7,757 nucleotides of DNA, from positions 1 through 7,757 of the forward strand of contig DUUS01000066.1 of the NCBI GenBank assembly GCA_012841465.1. Reading direction: 5' to 3'. The position numbers and the translations under genes are program-made. This stretch comes from Mollicutes bacterium. Its GTDB lineage: Bacteria; Bacillota_I; Bacilli_A; RF39; UBA660. Positions within the stretch are counted from its first letter, which is position 1; each line of letters starts with the position of its first letter. The notes under the pieces were generated by a model, which did no database searches, was not told the origin of the DNA, and saw only the letters and a list, made by a program, of their open reading frames with translations. Positions 1 through 4,628 of the stretch are shown here, in pieces.

Positions 1-370
1 AAGAATCTCTTAGAATTGGAGTGACAATTTCTCCTCCACAAATTTCGTTATTACTATTTTCTTTAGTTACTGATGTATCAGGAACTACTTTCCAGCTAAA
101 TATATTACTAGTATTTACTATTTTTCTTAAAAGTTTATCGACTTCTATAAAGTTAGCATCTTCAAATTCCAGTTCTAAACCAAAGGTAATATCCTGATTT
201 AAATTAAGGTTTTTCTTTAAAAAAAATAAATGATTTTCCATTTCAAAAATAGCCTCATTTATATCTCGCTTTAAATGATCTGTCCTGTTTTTTTGTGAAA
301 TGCTGATATAAGATGAAAGATTAAATTTGTTTTGTAATTTATAATTTACATTACTTAATAATCCCATCAT
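1..370 (-). CDS. Putative amidoligase (Amidoligase_2-like), 5' part only
   Basis: This is the N-terminal 123 codons of a minus-strand gene that runs off the left edge of the window. The visible protein begins with about 55 polar, helical residues. It then shows a glutamate-rich strand FGLELEFE (residues 63-70), a W at 93, DTS at 98-100 and GGEIVTP at 112-118. This order of an acidic strand, a Trp/Asp-Ser stretch and a G-E-I-V-P motif is the N-terminal half of the glutamine-synthetase-like Amidoligase_2 fold. Family members are thought to be ATP-dependent carboxylate-amine ligases that form amide bonds on peptides or small molecules; the acidic residues would bind Mg-ATP. The substrate cannot be inferred. 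Two tandem ATGs (368-370 and 365-367) are possible starts; AAGGGA lies 5 nt before the first and 8 nt before the second. The gene follows a LysM-CAP gene on the same strand after 82 bp holding a weak terminator and a dyad, so it is probably transcribed separately. Family assignment rests on motifs in a partial protein. Confidence 0.7.
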   Translation of the reverse strand, partial: MMGLLSNVNYKLQNKFNLSSYISISQKNRTDHLKRDINEAIFEMENHLFFLKKNLNLNQDITFGLELEFEDANFIEVDKLLRKIVNTSNIFSWKVVPDTSVTKENSNNEICGGEIVTPILRDS

Positions 371-371
371 A

Positions 372-415
372 ATTATCCCTTATTTCGCTGTATATACTAA
401 CACATAAGGGATGAT
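372..415. repeat. Inverted repeat over the amidoligase promoter and ribosome site
   Basis: ATTATCCCTTAT (372-383) and ATAAGGGATGAT (404-415) are inverted copies matching at 11 of 12 positions, with nine contiguous pairs and a 20-nt spacer. The dyad centre (about 393.5) sits at the edge of the candidate -10 of the minus-strand amidoligase gene. One arm covers that gene's AAGGGA ribosome site. The arrangement fits a repressor operator. In RNA reading through from the LysM-CAP gene, the same repeat could fold and hide the ribosome site. Confidence 0.5.
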
Positions 416-422
416 AAGTCCA
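394..422 (-). promoter_or_regulatory. Candidate promoter for the amidoligase gene
   Basis: Read on the minus strand, TGGACT (417-422, 4 of 6 to TTGACA) is followed after 17 nt by TAGTAT (394-399, 4 of 6 to TATAAT). TGT directly precedes the -10, giving an extended -10. Transcription would begin near 387, just before the ribosome site of the amidoligase gene. Both hexamers are only moderate matches, so the spacing and the TGn are the main support. Confidence 0.4.
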
Positions 423-431
423 TTTATTTCC

Positions 432-454
432 AAAAGAAAAAAAGACTTAAGTCT
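432..454 (-). terminator. Weak intrinsic terminator after the LysM-CAP gene
   Basis: The minus strand reads AGACTTAAGTCT (443-454), a perfect 12-nt palindrome, followed directly by six T, one C and four T. The palindrome overlaps the TAG stop codon of the LysM-CAP gene. The hairpin is short (AGAC/GTCT around TTAA), so termination is probably partial and some read-through into the amidoligase gene is possible. Confidence 0.45.
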
Positions 455-1181
455 AATTTCTTGTAAATAATTGAGTCCAGTAGAGATTGCCATTTTGATC
501 TCTAGCGACTCCAACTCCAATATTATTGTAATTAGAATTTAAAATATTACTTCTATGTCCTGGTGAATTCATCCAATATCTCATCACTTCTTCTGGAGTT
601 CTTTGACCACTAGCAATGTTTTCAGCAGCAGCAGTATATGGTATTTGAAATGATGTTAACATTTCAAATGGGGTTCCATAGGTAGGAGAGTTGTGAGCAA
701 AATATCTGTTTACAATAAAGTCTTCAGATTTAACTCTAGCAACATTACTTATTTCATTTGATTCATTTAGTGAAGGTACTCCATTTGATGCTCTTTCTGC
801 ATTTACAAGGCGAACTACTTCTTGTTCAAACTCTCTTTCACTTGCTGCAGGAGCCTCTGGAGGAGTATCTGTTGAGATGCCATCAGGTATATTTATTATT
901 TGTCCTGGATAAATAAGATTAGGATTACTTATTTGAGTATTAGCAGCTTTTAAACTATTCAAAGAAATATTATAATTTTGAGCGATATCCCACATTGTAT
1001 CACCTTTAGTTACTAAGTAGTCACCAGAGCCAACCCTTGGAATATTAATTATTTCACCAGGATAAATTAAGTGAGGATTTTGTATTCCAGGGTTAGCTGC
1101 TAATAATACTTCTAGAGTTATTCCGTGAACTCTAGCAATATCCCATAGAGTATCTCCTTTTTTTATTTGATAACTTGTCAA
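453..1181 (-). CDS. LysM-LysM-CAP (SCP/YkwD-like) protein
   Basis: The 242-residue protein carries two LysM modules (about 3-48 and 54-99), each with the pattern GDT(L/M)WDIA and ending in YPG(E/Q)IINIP. A short Thr/Pro/Ala linker (about 101-113) leads to a CAP domain (about 115-242). LysM binds N-acetylglucosamine-containing glycans such as peptidoglycan. The CAP cavity residues are visible: H163 in FAHNSP, E187 in AAENIA, H209 in NSPGHRSNIL, with E173 a likely fourth ligand. Biochemical function of bacterial CAP proteins is mostly unknown. There is no signal peptide: the LysM starts at residue 3. The same layout without a leader occurs in SafA/YkwD-type spore-coat proteins of endospore formers, so mother-cell deposition on a coat is one possibility; non-classical export is another. 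The start is TTG, supported by a near-perfect ribosome site 7 nt upstream and by the LysM boundary. Confidence 0.92.
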   Translation of the reverse strand: MTSYQIKKGDTLWDIARVHGITLEVLLAANPGIQNPHLIYPGEIINIPRVGSGDYLVTKGDTMWDIAQNYNISLNSLKAANTQISNPNLIYPGQIINIPDGISTDTPPEAPAASEREFEQEVVRLVNAERASNGVPSLNESNEISNVARVKSEDFIVNRYFAHNSPTYGTPFEMLTSFQIPYTAAAENIASGQRTPEEVMRYWMNSPGHRSNILNSNYNNIGVGVARDQNGNLYWTQLFTRN

Positions 1182-1188
1182 TTATATA

Positions 1189-1197
1189 ACCACCTTT
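1189..1197 (-). promoter_or_regulatory. Strong ribosome site fixing a TTG start
   Basis: The minus strand reads AAAGGTGGT, 8 of 9 bases matching the AAAGGAGGT consensus, ending 7 nt before the TTG at 1179-1181. No ATG in the same frame lies in a better position. This supports TTG as the true start of the LysM-CAP gene. Confidence 0.85.
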
Positions 1198-1219
1198 CTA
1201 ATGTAATAATCTACAATAT

Positions 1220-1247
1220 AGTATATGTGCATTAGGTTTTTTGGCAA
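1220..1247 (-). promoter_or_regulatory. SigmaA-type promoter of the LysM-CAP gene
   Basis: On the minus strand TTGCCA (1242-1247) and TATACT (1220-1225) each match consensus at 5 of 6 positions and are separated by 16 nt. Transcription should start near 1213. The same stretch contains CATATACTA, which fits a sigmaK-like -10, but no matching -35 lies at the right distance, so the vegetative reading is preferred. Confidence 0.6.
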
Positions 1248-1259
1248 CAAGTTAAAATA

Positions 1260-1288
1260 TCGACATTCATGCTTATATTTGATAAAAT
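1260..1288 (+). promoter_or_regulatory. SigmaA-type promoter of the acyl-CoA ligase gene
   Basis: TCGACA (1260-1265) and TAAAAT (1283-1288) each match consensus at 5 of 6 positions with the ideal 17-nt spacer, and TGA before the -10 gives an extended -10. It lies back to back with the LysM-CAP promoter; the -35 regions are 12 bp apart, so the two divergent genes could share regulation. Confidence 0.65.
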
Positions 1289-1320
1289 GAATATATAAGG
1301 AAACTAAGAAAGAGGTTTTA

Positions 1321-3069
1321 ATGAAAGCAAAGTTTAAAGACATAACCAAAAATATAAAAAGAGGAACTCATCACATTAGGTATGAATATTTTGATTCTGC
1401 TCCTTGGTATAAATATTATGAAGAATTAAAAATATCAAAAAATTTATTATATCCAGAAAAAACATTATACCAGGTACTTGAATCTACCACTTTAACATAT
1501 CCAGATTATGAAATATATGAATATTTTGGAAGTCACTGCACCTACCGTGACTTTTTAGAAAAAGTTCACAGATGTGCTAAGGCTTTTCAAAAAATAGGTG
1601 TAAAAGAAAATGACCGGGTTACTATATGTATGCCAAATACTCCAGAAGGAGTTATGGCAGTTTATGCTCTTAATATGATAGGAGCAGTAGCGAATATGAT
1701 TCACCCTCTATCTAGTGAGACAGAGATTGAATTTTATGTCAAAAAAGCTAAAAGTAAATATATTTTAACTATGGATTTTGTTTATGAAAAAATATCTCAA
1801 ATAGAAAAAAAGCTAAACTTAAAAAAGATCATTTTAGCTAAAGCAAGTGAAAGTATGAATGCTGCAGTAACTGCTGGTTACTGGCTAACAAGTGGGAGAA
1901 AAATAAAAGTAAAGAATAAAAGTGCAAATGTAGTTTCTTGGAAAGACTTTATATATGAAGGAAGATGCATTCTTGAAATAAAAAGAAGCAAAAAAACTCA
2001 TGAAGACTTAGCAGTTATTCTCTATAGTGGGGGAACAACTGGTACACCTAAGGGAATTATGCTATCAAGTAAAAACTTCAATGCAGTAGCAATGCAAAAT
2101 GCAAATGTTTGTCCAGCTGCTAAACCTGGAGAAAGTATGCTCTCTATCATGCCAATATTTCATGGTTTTGGGCTTGGAATATGTATTCATACAGTATTTA
2201 TGTACGGGATGAAAGCTATTTTAGTTCCTAAATTTACTTCAGCTGATTTTGGTAAACTAATCAGAACTTATAAACCAAACTTAATTGCTGGGGTGCCAAC
2301 TTTATATGAAGCACTACTTTTAACTAAATTAAAAAAAGATGATTTAAAACACCTAACTGCTGTATTATGTGGTGGTGACATGCTAACACCAGAGCTACAA
2401 AAACGTGTAAATGCCTTTGTAAAAGAATATGGATCAAACGCCGAAATTCAAGTAGGCTGGGGTATGACTGAATGTGTAGCATCAACTATAATGACCCCAA
2501 TAAATAACTTTGTCCCAGGAAGCATCGGAATACCTGGACCAGATAACTTTGTAAAAATAGTAAAACCAGGAACAACTGAAAATGTTTATTATAACGAAGA
2601 TGGTGAAATATGTTTAAATAGCCCAGCAGTAATGCTTGGATATCTAGATGATAAAGAAGAAACTAGGCTTCAACTACAAACTCATGAAGATGGAAAAGTA
2701 TGGCTTCATACAGGCGATGTAGGCTCAATGGATAAAACCGGAATGATCTTCTTTAAATCAAGATTAAAAAGAATAATTATATCATCTGGTTATAATATAT
2801 ATCCAAATCATGTTGAATCTATTATTAATAAACATCCTAAAGTACTAACATCGATAGTAATAGGTAAACCTCACTCATATAAAGGAGAAGTACCAGTAGC
2901 GTATATTGTCCTAAAACCAGAATTTAAATTAAATGAAGATATAGATAATGAAATAAAAGAATATTGTAAAAAAAATATTGCTAAATATTCACTGCCAACA
3001 ACAATTGAATATAGAGAAGTACTTCCAAAAACCAAAGTAGGTAAAGTAGATTATCGAAATATTGACTAA
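1321..3069 (+). CDS. AMP-forming acyl-CoA ligase (ANL superfamily)
   Basis: This 582-residue enzyme has full-length ANL architecture: a large N-terminal domain (to about 475) and a mobile C-terminal domain. Expected chemistry is activation of a carboxylic acid with ATP to an acyl-AMP, then transfer to CoA (or another thiol). The core motifs are all present: phosphate loop YSGGTTGTPKG (235-245), GWGMTE (379-384), HTGD (463-466), the hinge region RLKR (481-484) with SGYNIYP after it, and the C-terminal PKTKVGK ending in the catalytic lysine K575. All catalytic landmarks are intact, so it should be active. Chain length and acid preference cannot be read from sequence; fatty acid is most likely by overall similarity, aromatic acid is an alternative. 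R484 sits where fatty-acyl ligases usually have an acidic residue. The ATG at 1321 has AGAGG 5 nt upstream. The gene has its own promoter and terminator and looks monocistronic. Confidence 0.9.
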   Translation: MKAKFKDITKNIKRGTHHIRYEYFDSAPWYKYYEELKISKNLLYPEKTLYQVLESTTLTYPDYEIYEYFGSHCTYRDFLEKVHRCAKAFQKIGVKENDRVTICMPNTPEGVMAVYALNMIGAVANMIHPLSSETEIEFYVKKAKSKYILTMDFVYEKISQIEKKLNLKKIILAKASESMNAAVTAGYWLTSGRKIKVKNKSANVVSWKDFIYEGRCILEIKRSKKTHEDLAVILYSGGTTGTPKGIMLSSKNFNAVAMQNANVCPAAKPGESMLSIMPIFHGFGLGICIHTVFMYGMKAILVPKFTSADFGKLIRTYKPNLIAGVPTLYEALLLTKLKKDDLKHLTAVLCGGDMLTPELQKRVNAFVKEYGSNAEIQVGWGMTECVASTIMTPINNFVPGSIGIPGPDNFVKIVKPGTTENVYYNEDGEICLNSPAVMLGYLDDKEETRLQLQTHEDGKVWLHTGDVGSMDKTGMIFFKSRLKRIIISSGYNIYPNHVESIINKHPKVLTSIVIGKPHSYKGEVPVAYIVLKPEFKLNEDIDNEIKEYCKKNIAKYSLPTTIEYREVLPKTKVGKVDYRNID

Positions 3070-3099
3070 AAAACAACCCACAAAGGAGTTGTTTTTTAG
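3066..3099 (+). terminator. Intrinsic terminator of the acyl-CoA ligase gene
   Basis: CTAAAAAACAAC (3066-3077) pairs perfectly with GTTGTTTTTTAG (3088-3099), a 12-bp stem around a 10-nt loop. The stem starts at the stop codon and its descending arm holds the T run. Because the ascending arm is an A run, it could also work on the opposite strand. Confidence 0.85.
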
Positions 3100-3138
3100 T
3101 GATTTTCTTTTTCACTACATCATAATAATTATTTTGCT

Positions 3139-3193
3139 AATTATTATAAATATCTAATAAATAAAATAATAGCCATTTAAGTGGGTGCTATTT
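3139..3193. repeat. Hairpin element, copy 1 (degenerate)
   Basis: This copy begins with AATTATTATAAAT and ends with AAGTGGGTGCTATTT. It shares the first 13 bases exactly, and the last 15 at 13 positions, with copy 2. Its stem is damaged: AATAGC (3168-3173) still pairs with GCTATT (3187-3192), but the inner left arm is shortened to CA. On the minus strand this stem is followed by ATTTTATTT, so it could act as a terminator in that direction. Confidence 0.6.
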
Positions 3194-3213
3194 CCCCTTT
3201 ATAATGAAAGGGG
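3194..3213 (+). promoter_or_regulatory. Hairpin hiding a ribosome site
   Basis: CCCCTTT (3194-3200) pairs perfectly with AAAGGGG (3207-3213) around a 6-nt loop. The right arm is the only ribosome-site-like sequence before the mini-ORF ATG at 3222, so the fold would block its translation. TATAAT at 3200-3205 also looks like a -10, but its -35 position holds only a 3-of-6 match and RNA starting from it would lack the left arm. Confidence 0.4.
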
Positions 3214-3221
3214 CTGATATT

Positions 3222-3287
3222 ATGGAAAAGTATTTTGTCTTCCATTTTATTATAATTATTATAAATAAAATAGTACTTACTTATTAA
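3222..3287 (+). CDS. Possible 21-residue hydrophobic peptide
   Basis: The frame starts with ATG 8 nt after AAAGGGG and encodes MEKYFVFHF, then five isoleucines, then NKIVLTY, ending in TAA inside a strong hairpin. Short hydrophobic peptides with a sequestered ribosome site and a stable 3' hairpin are typical of type I toxins. Against this, the C-terminal half is encoded by a repeated AT-rich element, so the isoleucine run may be a by-product of composition, and I find no convincing promoter or antisense RNA. I do not recognise the peptide. Treat as a candidate only. Confidence 0.2.
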   Translation: MEKYFVFHFIIIIINKIVLTY

Positions 3288-3303
3288 TAAGTAGGTACTA
3301 TTT
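3254..3303. repeat. Hairpin element, copy 2 (intact stem)
   Basis: This copy begins with the same AATTATTATAAAT as copy 1 (3254-3266) and ends with AAGTAGGTACTATTT (3289-3303), matching copy 1 at 13 of 15 positions there. Unlike copy 1 its stem is complete. The two copies stand about 60 bp apart in the same orientation on either side of the mini-ORF start. Confidence 0.6.
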
Positions 3304-3304
3304 T
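3267..3304. terminator. 19-bp hairpin, likely bidirectional terminator
   Basis: AAAATAGTACTTACTTATT (3267-3285) pairs with the 19 bases that follow directly (3286-3304); only one position is a G-U pair and there is no spacer beyond the few bases needed to turn. The descending arm ends in TTTT and the ascending arm begins with AAAA, so it could stop transcription from either side between the convergent ligase gene and the minus-strand small gene. Confidence 0.65.
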
Positions 3305-3314
3305 CGTCAAAAAC

Positions 3315-3341
3315 GGAAATGGCGCCTATCACAGGCATTCC
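3315..3341 (-). terminator. Probable terminator of the 127-residue protein gene
   Basis: GCCT (3324-3327) pairs with AGGC (3333-3336) around a 5-nt loop. GGAAAT (3315-3320) pairs with ATTCC (3337-3341) outside it, with a one-base and a three-base bulge on the left. On the minus strand the hairpin is followed by GTTTTTG, 80 nt past the stop of the small gene. It is GC-richer than anything around it. On the plus strand it is followed by TTTTC, so it may act both ways. Confidence 0.5.
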
Positions 3342-3420
3342 TTTTCTCTAAATAAATAATATCATGTTTTTAGTTATAATGCAATTTATTTATATTTTAT
3401 TATATGATAATTTTGGTTTA

Positions 3421-3804
3421 TTATTCTAAATTGTTTTCATAATAAGTTTTTAATATATATAGGGCTGTTCTTGCTCTTTTTTTATTATCTTCATCTAGAA
3501 GGTTGTATACATCGCTTGAAATAAGGTTGTTTAATTCTTTTAAAAAATCTTCTTTAGATTTTTTTATATAATGATTAGCCGATCCTTTATTAAGAGCATT
3601 TCTTCCCTCTATACTAATAAAAGGAGATACAGTAGTTTTAAAATGATTCTTAATAAAATTATTTGCTTCAAATAAATATACCTTTAATTTTTCAATATAA
3701 CTTTGATAAAGTTCTTGTCTTTCGTCTTCTTCAGTTAGTTTATTATATTCTTCTTCAAAAATATTTTTATCTTTTTCAAGCTCATCTAATGATTTATTAA
3801 TCAT
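3421..3804 (-). CDS. Small helical protein, unrecognised
   Basis: I do not recognise this 127-residue protein. It is highly charged and predicted by eye to be almost all helix: residues 1-55 are rich in Glu and Lys with heptad-like spacing (possible coiled coil), a short segment around 57-75 contains VSPFISIEGRNALNKG and looks like a turn, and 76-127 is again helical. There is no signal peptide, membrane segment or cysteine. It is probably cytosolic. The ATG at 3802-3804 follows GGTGAT by 3 nt, and an extended -10 promoter lies just upstream. The gene diverges from the HD-domain gene across 117 bp, which gives no firm hint of a shared role. Start, stop, ribosome site and promoter all fit a real gene. 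Confidence 0.75.
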   Translation of the reverse strand: MINKSLDELEKDKNIFEEEYNKLTEEDERQELYQSYIEKLKVYLFEANNFIKNHFKTTVSPFISIEGRNALNKGSANHYIKKSKEDFLKELNNLISSDVYNLLDEDNKKRARTALYILKTYYENNLE

Positions 3805-3819
3805 GTTATCACCAATTTA

Positions 3820-3830
3820 AGTATATCATA
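3820..3830 (-). promoter_or_regulatory. Extended -10 promoter of the small helical protein gene
   Basis: The minus strand reads TATGATATACT, an exact TRTGn extension before a 5-of-6 -10 hexamer. No good -35 lies 17 nt upstream, which is common for extended -10 promoters. The start site would be about 10 nt before the ribosome site. Confidence 0.5.
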
Positions 3831-3884
3831 GATTTGTAAATTAATAATAGTTTTTTAGCCGATACCTTATAAAATTGTTTAGAG

Positions 3885-3895
3885 TATGCTATACT
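3885..3895 (+). promoter_or_regulatory. Extended -10 promoter of the HD-domain gene, with a dyad
   Basis: TATGCTATACT is an exact TRTGn extension before a 5-of-6 -10 hexamer, again without a good -35. The -10 lies inside a small dyad, AGTAT (3883-3887) GCT ATACT (3891-3895), which could be a regulator site or chance. Confidence 0.5.
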
Positions 3896-3921
3896 ACTGA
3901 TAGTAAAGAGAGGCACGTTTA

Positions 3922-4407
3922 ATGTTAACATTTGATGAAATAGCAAATAAGATAATTAATAATAAAAAATATATAAAAATGAAAAATGAAAGTCATCATG
4001 GAGTATCAAGATATGATCACTCGCTTAGAGTTGCTGGTATGACATATAAGATTAGTAAATTACTAAAACAAGATTATGTCTCAGCTACTAGAGCAGCTCT
4101 TTTGCATGATTTTTTTATTAATGAAGATTTTCATTTTGAAAATAGTTTTGATAAAACAAAAAATCATGCAGGAGTAGCTCTTAAAAATTCTGAAACTCAT
4201 TTTCATTTAAATAATTTAGAAAAAGATGCAATTATTACTCATATGTTTCCGCTTAATTTAAAAATGCCATCAACTAAAGAAGGAATAACAATTAGTTTAA
4301 TAGATAAAACTGTTGCTGTATATGAATGTACTAGATTTAAATTAAATACTGCAATTACAATTTGGTTTTTATTCATTTTTAATCTAATTACCTTTACAAA
4401 TAATTAG
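3922..4407 (+). CDS. HD-domain metal-dependent phosphohydrolase
   Basis: The 161-residue protein has the HD-domain metal-ligand set in order: H33 (RYDHSLRV), H62-D63 (LLHDF), H82 (NHAG), H107 (THMF) and D128 (LIDKT). Intact ligands argue for an active phosphomonoesterase or phosphodiesterase, but HD proteins act on many nucleotides and phosphoesters and nothing here fixes the substrate. The length is that of a stand-alone HD domain. Residues 141-158 (LNTAITIWFLFIFNLITF) are strongly hydrophobic and follow the last ligand, so the tail may be a membrane anchor or pack on the core. The start ATG has AGAGG 8 nt upstream and the gene has its own extended -10 promoter and terminators. It lies upstream of an anaerobic ribonucleotide reductase unit, and some HD hydrolases act on dNTPs, but terminators and a new promoter separate them, so a link is speculation. 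Confidence 0.85.
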   Translation: MLTFDEIANKIINNKKYIKMKNESHHGVSRYDHSLRVAGMTYKISKLLKQDYVSATRAALLHDFFINEDFHFENSFDKTKNHAGVALKNSETHFHLNNLEKDAIITHMFPLNLKMPSTKEGITISLIDKTVAVYECTRFKLNTAITIWFLFIFNLITFTNN

Positions 4408-4441
4408 TGCAAACAAAATGTAAATTTAAAATTATATAATT

Positions 4442-4507
4442 AAAAACGGACAAACACTCGTTTAATAAGGCTTAGCCAAGGACGAATGTTTTTTTTGACC
4501 GTTTTTT
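4442..4507 (+). terminator. Nested double terminator hairpin after the HD gene
   Basis: Three stems share one centre. The outer stem is AAAAACGG (4442-4449) with CCGTTTTT (4499-4506). The middle stem is AAACACTCGT (4452-4461) with ACGAATGTTT (4482-4491), nine of ten pairs. The inner stem is GGC/GCC (4469-4471, 4475-4477). The middle stem runs into eight T and the outer stem into six T, so either could terminate. The sequence could act on the other strand too. It lies upstream of the next promoter, so it is not a leader element of the following gene. Confidence 0.7.
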
Positions 4508-4561
4508 CGTTTTCTTAAAATTTCAAAAAGACAAAATAATTAAAAAGTCGTTAAAAAAACA

Positions 4562-4590
4562 TTGACATGAATATGTGCTTCTGTTAAACT
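4562..4590 (+). promoter_or_regulatory. Promoter of the NrdD-like/nrdD unit
   Basis: A perfect TTGACA (4562-4567) is followed after 17 nt by TAAACT (4585-4590, 4 of 6), with TGT before it as an extended -10. Transcription should start near 4597, leaving a leader of about 32 nt. GAAGGTG (4615-4621) is the ribosome site of the first gene. I see no clear NrdR-box palindrome here. No comparable promoter is visible before nrdD, so this one probably drives both genes. Confidence 0.7.
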
Positions 4591-4628
4591 TAATTTAGCA
4601 TAGAAGAGAAAAAAGAAGGTGCAATAAT

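Larger units (their letters stand above)
3100..3420. other. Hairpin-rich gap between convergent genes
   Basis: No long gene fits here. The stretch lies between the ends of two convergent genes and holds an AT-only inverted repeat (3122-3131 with 3138-3147, ten pairs), two related hairpin elements (3139-3193 and 3254-3303), a C4T3/A3G4 hairpin (3194-3213), a 21-codon mini-ORF and a GC-richer hairpin (3315-3341). From about 3345 to 3420 it is plain AT-rich sequence with nothing I can assign. Confidence 0.8.

Noticed and set aside
1217..1225. SigmaK-type sporulation promoter (CATATACTA) for the LysM-CAP gene
   Set aside because: The -10-like string fits, but no AC-type -35 lies at the required distance, while a 5-of-6 plus 5-of-6 sigmaA promoter overlaps it.
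3100..3420. CRISPR array or tRNA in the hairpin-rich gap
   Set aside because: There are only two diverged copies of the repeat, with no regular spacers, and no cloverleaf or tRNA consensus boxes.
4442..4507. Riboswitch or leader attenuator for the NrdD-like gene
   Set aside because: The structure lies more than 50 bp upstream of a good promoter with perfect TTGACA, so it would not be in that gene's mRNA. The two T runs fit termination of the HD gene.
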